NCBI GenBank assembly: GCA_009618475.1
Contig: WJOV01000033.1
Coordinates: 1-5,792, forward strand
Origin: Methanosarcinales archaeon
Lineage (GTDB): Archaea > Halobacteriota > Syntropharchaeia > Alkanophagales > Methanospirareceae
Direction of reading: 5' to 3'
DNA length: 5,792 nucleotides
Shown here: piece by piece, positions 5,232-5,792 of the stretch
Position numbering within the stretch: position 1 is the stretch's first letter
Layout: each line of letters starts with the position of its first letter
The notes under the pieces: model-generated
Seen by the model: the letters and a program-made list of their open reading frames with translations, nothing else
What the model was told of the DNA's origin: nothing
Database searches by the model: none
Position numbers and translations under genes: made by a program

Positions 5232-5792
5232 TTAATGTAATGTTTTCGCATGCAGGATACCAAAAGCCTCCTTCTCGCTACGACCACCGCATTTCGCGAC
5301 AACATCGGCATAACGTTCCATCATTTTCTCGATTTCTTCCTTTTCTCGTTTATCCGCGGTTATGACATATCTCGTTGCGAGAATGGCGGCTTCTATCACG
5401 GCATTACGCCCGCGGTTTATCGCTTTCACCTCTTTTCTGTTTATTTTTAATGCAATGGGCGCCAGTTGAAAAAGGAAATTTCCAGATTCACGGTTTTTCT
5501 CGATAAGGATACAGTCAAAGATTATCCACGAATTCGCTTCCAAATCTCTTACGCCACTGACGTTGCTGACCAAACAGTCGGCTTCAGCAACGGTCTTCAC
5601 CCTGTTCTCATGGTCTTTATACCTGCCGCCGTGCAATAGCGTATTATACCAATCGTAAAACTTCTTACTTATCTCCTCTTCAGTCTTAGGAGAAACAACT
5701 TTCTCTTTACCAACCAAAAATTCCTTTACCCTCTCAAAATTCTCTTCTAACCTCAGATCATCCACTATTTCCCCCGCCTTATCAACGAATAC
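5232..5792 (-). CDS. DUF447-family protein, C-terminal part (5' end outside window)
   Basis: The frame is open to the right edge, giving 186 residues here. A GTG at 5765 with upstream GGGGG could be a start (177 residues), but the reading continues smoothly upstream, so I treat the gene as cut by the window. The last ~100 residues resemble the DUF447 C-terminal domain: LEANSWIIFDC (75-85 from the GTG), KEVKAINRGRNAVIEAAILATRY (111-133) and RYADVVAKCGGRSEKEAFGIL (151-171). DUF447 proteins are archaeal, with an N-terminal FMN-binding split barrel, and from recall also occur near methanopterin genes in methylotrophs; function is unsettled. The region before residue 70 is helical and charged (EENFERVKEFLVGKEK, KTEEEISKKFYDWY) and not barrel-like, so the barrel must lie off-window or be absent. 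The stop is TAA. Confidence 0.72.
   Translation of the reverse strand, partial: VFVDKAGEIVDDLRLEENFERVKEFLVGKEKVVSPKTEEEISKKFYDWYNTLLHGGRYKDHENRVKTVAEADCLVSNVSGVRDLEANSWIIFDCILIEKNRESGNFLFQLAPIALKINRKEVKAINRGRNAVIEAAILATRYVITADKREKEEIEKMMERYADVVAKCGGRSEKEAFGILHAKTLH

Noticed and set aside
5250..5450. A 66-residue + strand reading frame
   Set aside because: It lies wholly opposite the DUF447-family frame, which carries clear family motifs. It has no recognisable domain or ribosome site.
1..5792. No visible gene ends in TAG, hinting at reassigned TAG (pyrrolysine code)
   Set aside because: Only nine stops are visible (five TAA, four TGA). That is too few to infer a code change, and the interrupted MFS frame has TAA, not TAG.

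Overview
The window is archaeal, moderate in G+C, and carries nine protein-coding loci. Archaeal origin rests on ribosomal proteins eS4 (S4e) and archaeal-type uL5, a CDC48/VAT-type AAA ATPase, DUF1638- and DUF447-type proteins, and AT-rich TATA-box promoters. DUF1638 and DUF447 are typical of methanogens and their relatives, so a methanogen- or ANME-like euryarchaeote is the best guess. That placement is inference; no gene here fixes the lineage.

Left part (1-2810, all +): the 3' end of a CDC48-type ATPase gene, a short AT-rich gap with a hairpin, T-tract and TATA boxes, then a tight unit of rps4e, rpl5 and a DUF1638-family gene. The usual archaeal ribosomal order (L14-L24-S4e-L5-S14-S8-L6) is broken on both sides: eS4 and uL5 stand alone as a pair.

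Middle part (2761-4434): a small three-helix membrane protein with a CPIC motif on the - strand, whose 3' end overlaps the DUF1638 gene by 50 bases, and a divergent MFS transporter gene on the + strand. Between them an 11/12-matching inverted repeat is centred on a symmetrical TATA-like ATTTAAAT, which looks like a shared, regulated promoter. The MFS frame is interrupted by an in-frame TAA at codon 42, while the following 371 codons are open and well conserved.

Right part (4435-5792): a type II toxin-antitoxin pair (DUF2281-like antitoxin and MazF/PemK-like toxin, overlapping by 16 bases, toxin starting at TTG). A structured 130-base intergenic stretch follows, with repeated AGCGT/ACGCT stems, a C(TTCG)G hairpin and palindromes at both ends, possibly a dispersed repeat. 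Last is the - strand 3' part of a DUF447-family gene that runs off the right edge.

The transporter, CPIC protein and toxin-antitoxin pair have the look of accessory cargo beside a displaced core ribosomal pair. I see no CRISPR array, tRNA, rRNA or transposase. The most notable points are the stop-interrupted MFS gene with its dyad promoter, the isolated S4e-L5 unit, and the hairpin-rich intergenic element.
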